NCBI GenBank assembly: GCA_017409475.1
Contig: JAFQSP010000003.1
Coordinates: 124,001-188,000 of the forward strand
Reading direction: 5' to 3'
Length of the DNA stretch: 64,000 nucleotides
From: Clostridia bacterium
GTDB lineage: Bacteria > Bacillota > Clostridia > Oscillospirales > Acutalibacteraceae
Positions 63,416 to 64,000 of this stretch are shown here, in pieces. Both the position numbers and the translations under genes were made by a program. Each line of letters starts with the position of its first letter. Within the stretch, counting starts at the first letter, position 1. The notes beneath the pieces were generated by a model that was given only the letters and a program-made list of their open reading frames with translations, was not told the DNA's origin and did not search any database.

Positions 63416-64000
63416 CTGTTGCAAAGACAGCCGGCTTTTGTTTTGGAGTAAATAGAGCGATTAATTTGGCTGAGGAATTGGCCGATAGTGGCAAAAAAGT
63501 ATGCACTCTTGGTCCAATAATTCATAATAATCAAATGGTTAGCATGCTCGAGAAGAAGGGGGTACGTACCGCCAAAAACGAGCTTGACCGAAACGAAAAT
63601 GAAATAATGGTAATTCGCTCACATGGAGTTACGCCATCGGTTTATGAGTTGGCTAAAAACGGCGGCGAGGTTGTTGACGCGACCTGTCCCTATGTTTCGA
63701 ATATACACAAAATTGTCAGGTCGGCAAGTGATGAAAATCATGTTATTATTATCGCCGGGGATAAAAATCATCCCGAGGTGATTGGAATTTCGGGCTGGTG
63801 TAATAATAATTGCTTTATTGTTTCGGACAATTCAGAGCTTGAATTTTTGCTTGAAAATAATAATAAATTTCCAAATAAGAAAATTACAGTCGTAGCTCAG
63901 ACTACTTTTAACGCAAATGAATGGATAAAATGTCAAAAAACTTTAAAAAAGGTATGTACAAATGCGATTGTTTTTGATACAATATGTAAAGCTACGTCGT
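63403..64000 (+). CDS. ispH: 4-hydroxy-3-methylbut-2-enyl diphosphate reductase (3' end outside window)
   Basis: The frame stays open from an ATG at 63403 (GGAGGAGG upstream) to the right edge, giving 199 residues. The iron-sulfur ligand Cys13 in AGFCFGVNRA and the second ligand in DATCPYV near 98 are seen, along with IIHNNQMV, RSHGV and a conserved AQTTF region. It makes isoprenoid precursors at the end of the methylerythritol phosphate pathway. In many Clostridia this gene continues as an IspH-ribosomal protein S1 fusion; the C-terminal part lies outside the window, so this cannot be checked. Confidence 0.95.
   Translation, partial: MPKITVAKTAGFCFGVNRAINLAEELADSGKKVCTLGPIIHNNQMVSMLEKKGVRTAKNELDRNENEIMVIRSHGVTPSVYELAKNGGEVVDATCPYVSNIHKIVRSASDENHVIIIAGDKNHPEVIGISGWCNNNCFIVSDNSELEFLLENNNKFPNKKITVVAQTTFNANEWIKCQKTLKKVCTNAIVFDTICKATS

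Overview
The window reads as chromosomal DNA of an AT-rich, Gram-positive, spore-forming member of the Clostridia, most likely Ruminococcaceae/Oscillospiraceae from a gut-like habitat. The basis is the sporulation genes spoIVA and yunB, lipoprotein and signal peptides of Gram-positive type, a dockerin-like module, frequent TTG/GTG starts with strong GGAGG ribosome binding sites, and gene orders common in this class (DUF1934-argS-ruvX; cmk-plsC-ispH). I saw no insertion sequence, prophage, CRISPR array, rRNA gene or replication origin.

Layout. 1-9.3 kb (minus strand): three large secreted proteins. Two are SGNH/GDSL esterases and one is a repeat-rich surface protein. 9.4-12.1 kb: two clusters of tRNA genes (Gly-Arg on minus; Val-Asp-Phe-Gly on plus) around yerC, a methyltransferase and hslO. 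12.1-15.2 kb: a Crp/Fnr regulator with its own palindromic operator, followed by a NitT/TauT-type ABC importer. 15.2-19.3 kb: luxS, a membrane protein, acpS, the NAD(P)HX repair enzyme, a lipoprotein and a MazF-type toxin with no visible antitoxin. 19.3-26.4 kb (minus): four more SGNH esterase paralogues. 26.5-32.6 kb: a divergent amidase on plus; murD, two M42 aminopeptidases, a GNAT protein and a YnbB-like PLP enzyme on minus. 32.8-36.6 kb: an XRE regulator divergent from murI-DUF1934-argS-ruvX. 36.7-46 kb: a DUF1836 regulator, then a long operon (alpha/beta hydrolase, membrane-anchored MurF-like ligase, ddl, CDF transporter, glycosidase-like protein, pcrA). 46-54.4 kb: a Cys-rich probable sporulation protein, ACT protein-hom-lysC, a BaiN-like flavoprotein, a ComEA-like protein, ychF and gdhA. 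54.5-64 kb: a transglutaminase-fold lipoprotein lacking its Cys, spoIVA, yunB, ligA, a second BaiN-like flavoprotein, cmk, a transglutaminase, plsC and the start of ispH.

The most distinctive content is the set of six SGNH hydrolases within 26 kb. They carry at least four different ways of reaching or staying at the cell surface: a C-terminal membrane anchor, lipoprotein anchors, a dockerin-like module, and free secretion with InlB-type repeats. One paralogue has no signal peptide at all. No glycosidase of a standard polysaccharide locus lies among them, which suggests they trim ester groups from a shared cell-surface or dietary glycan. The regulatory DNA also holds good leads: a 10-bp inverted repeat enclosing a tandem octamer in the yerC promoter, a perfect operator at the Crp/Fnr promoter, and matching sigma-E-like promoters in front of spoIVA and the Cys-rich gene.
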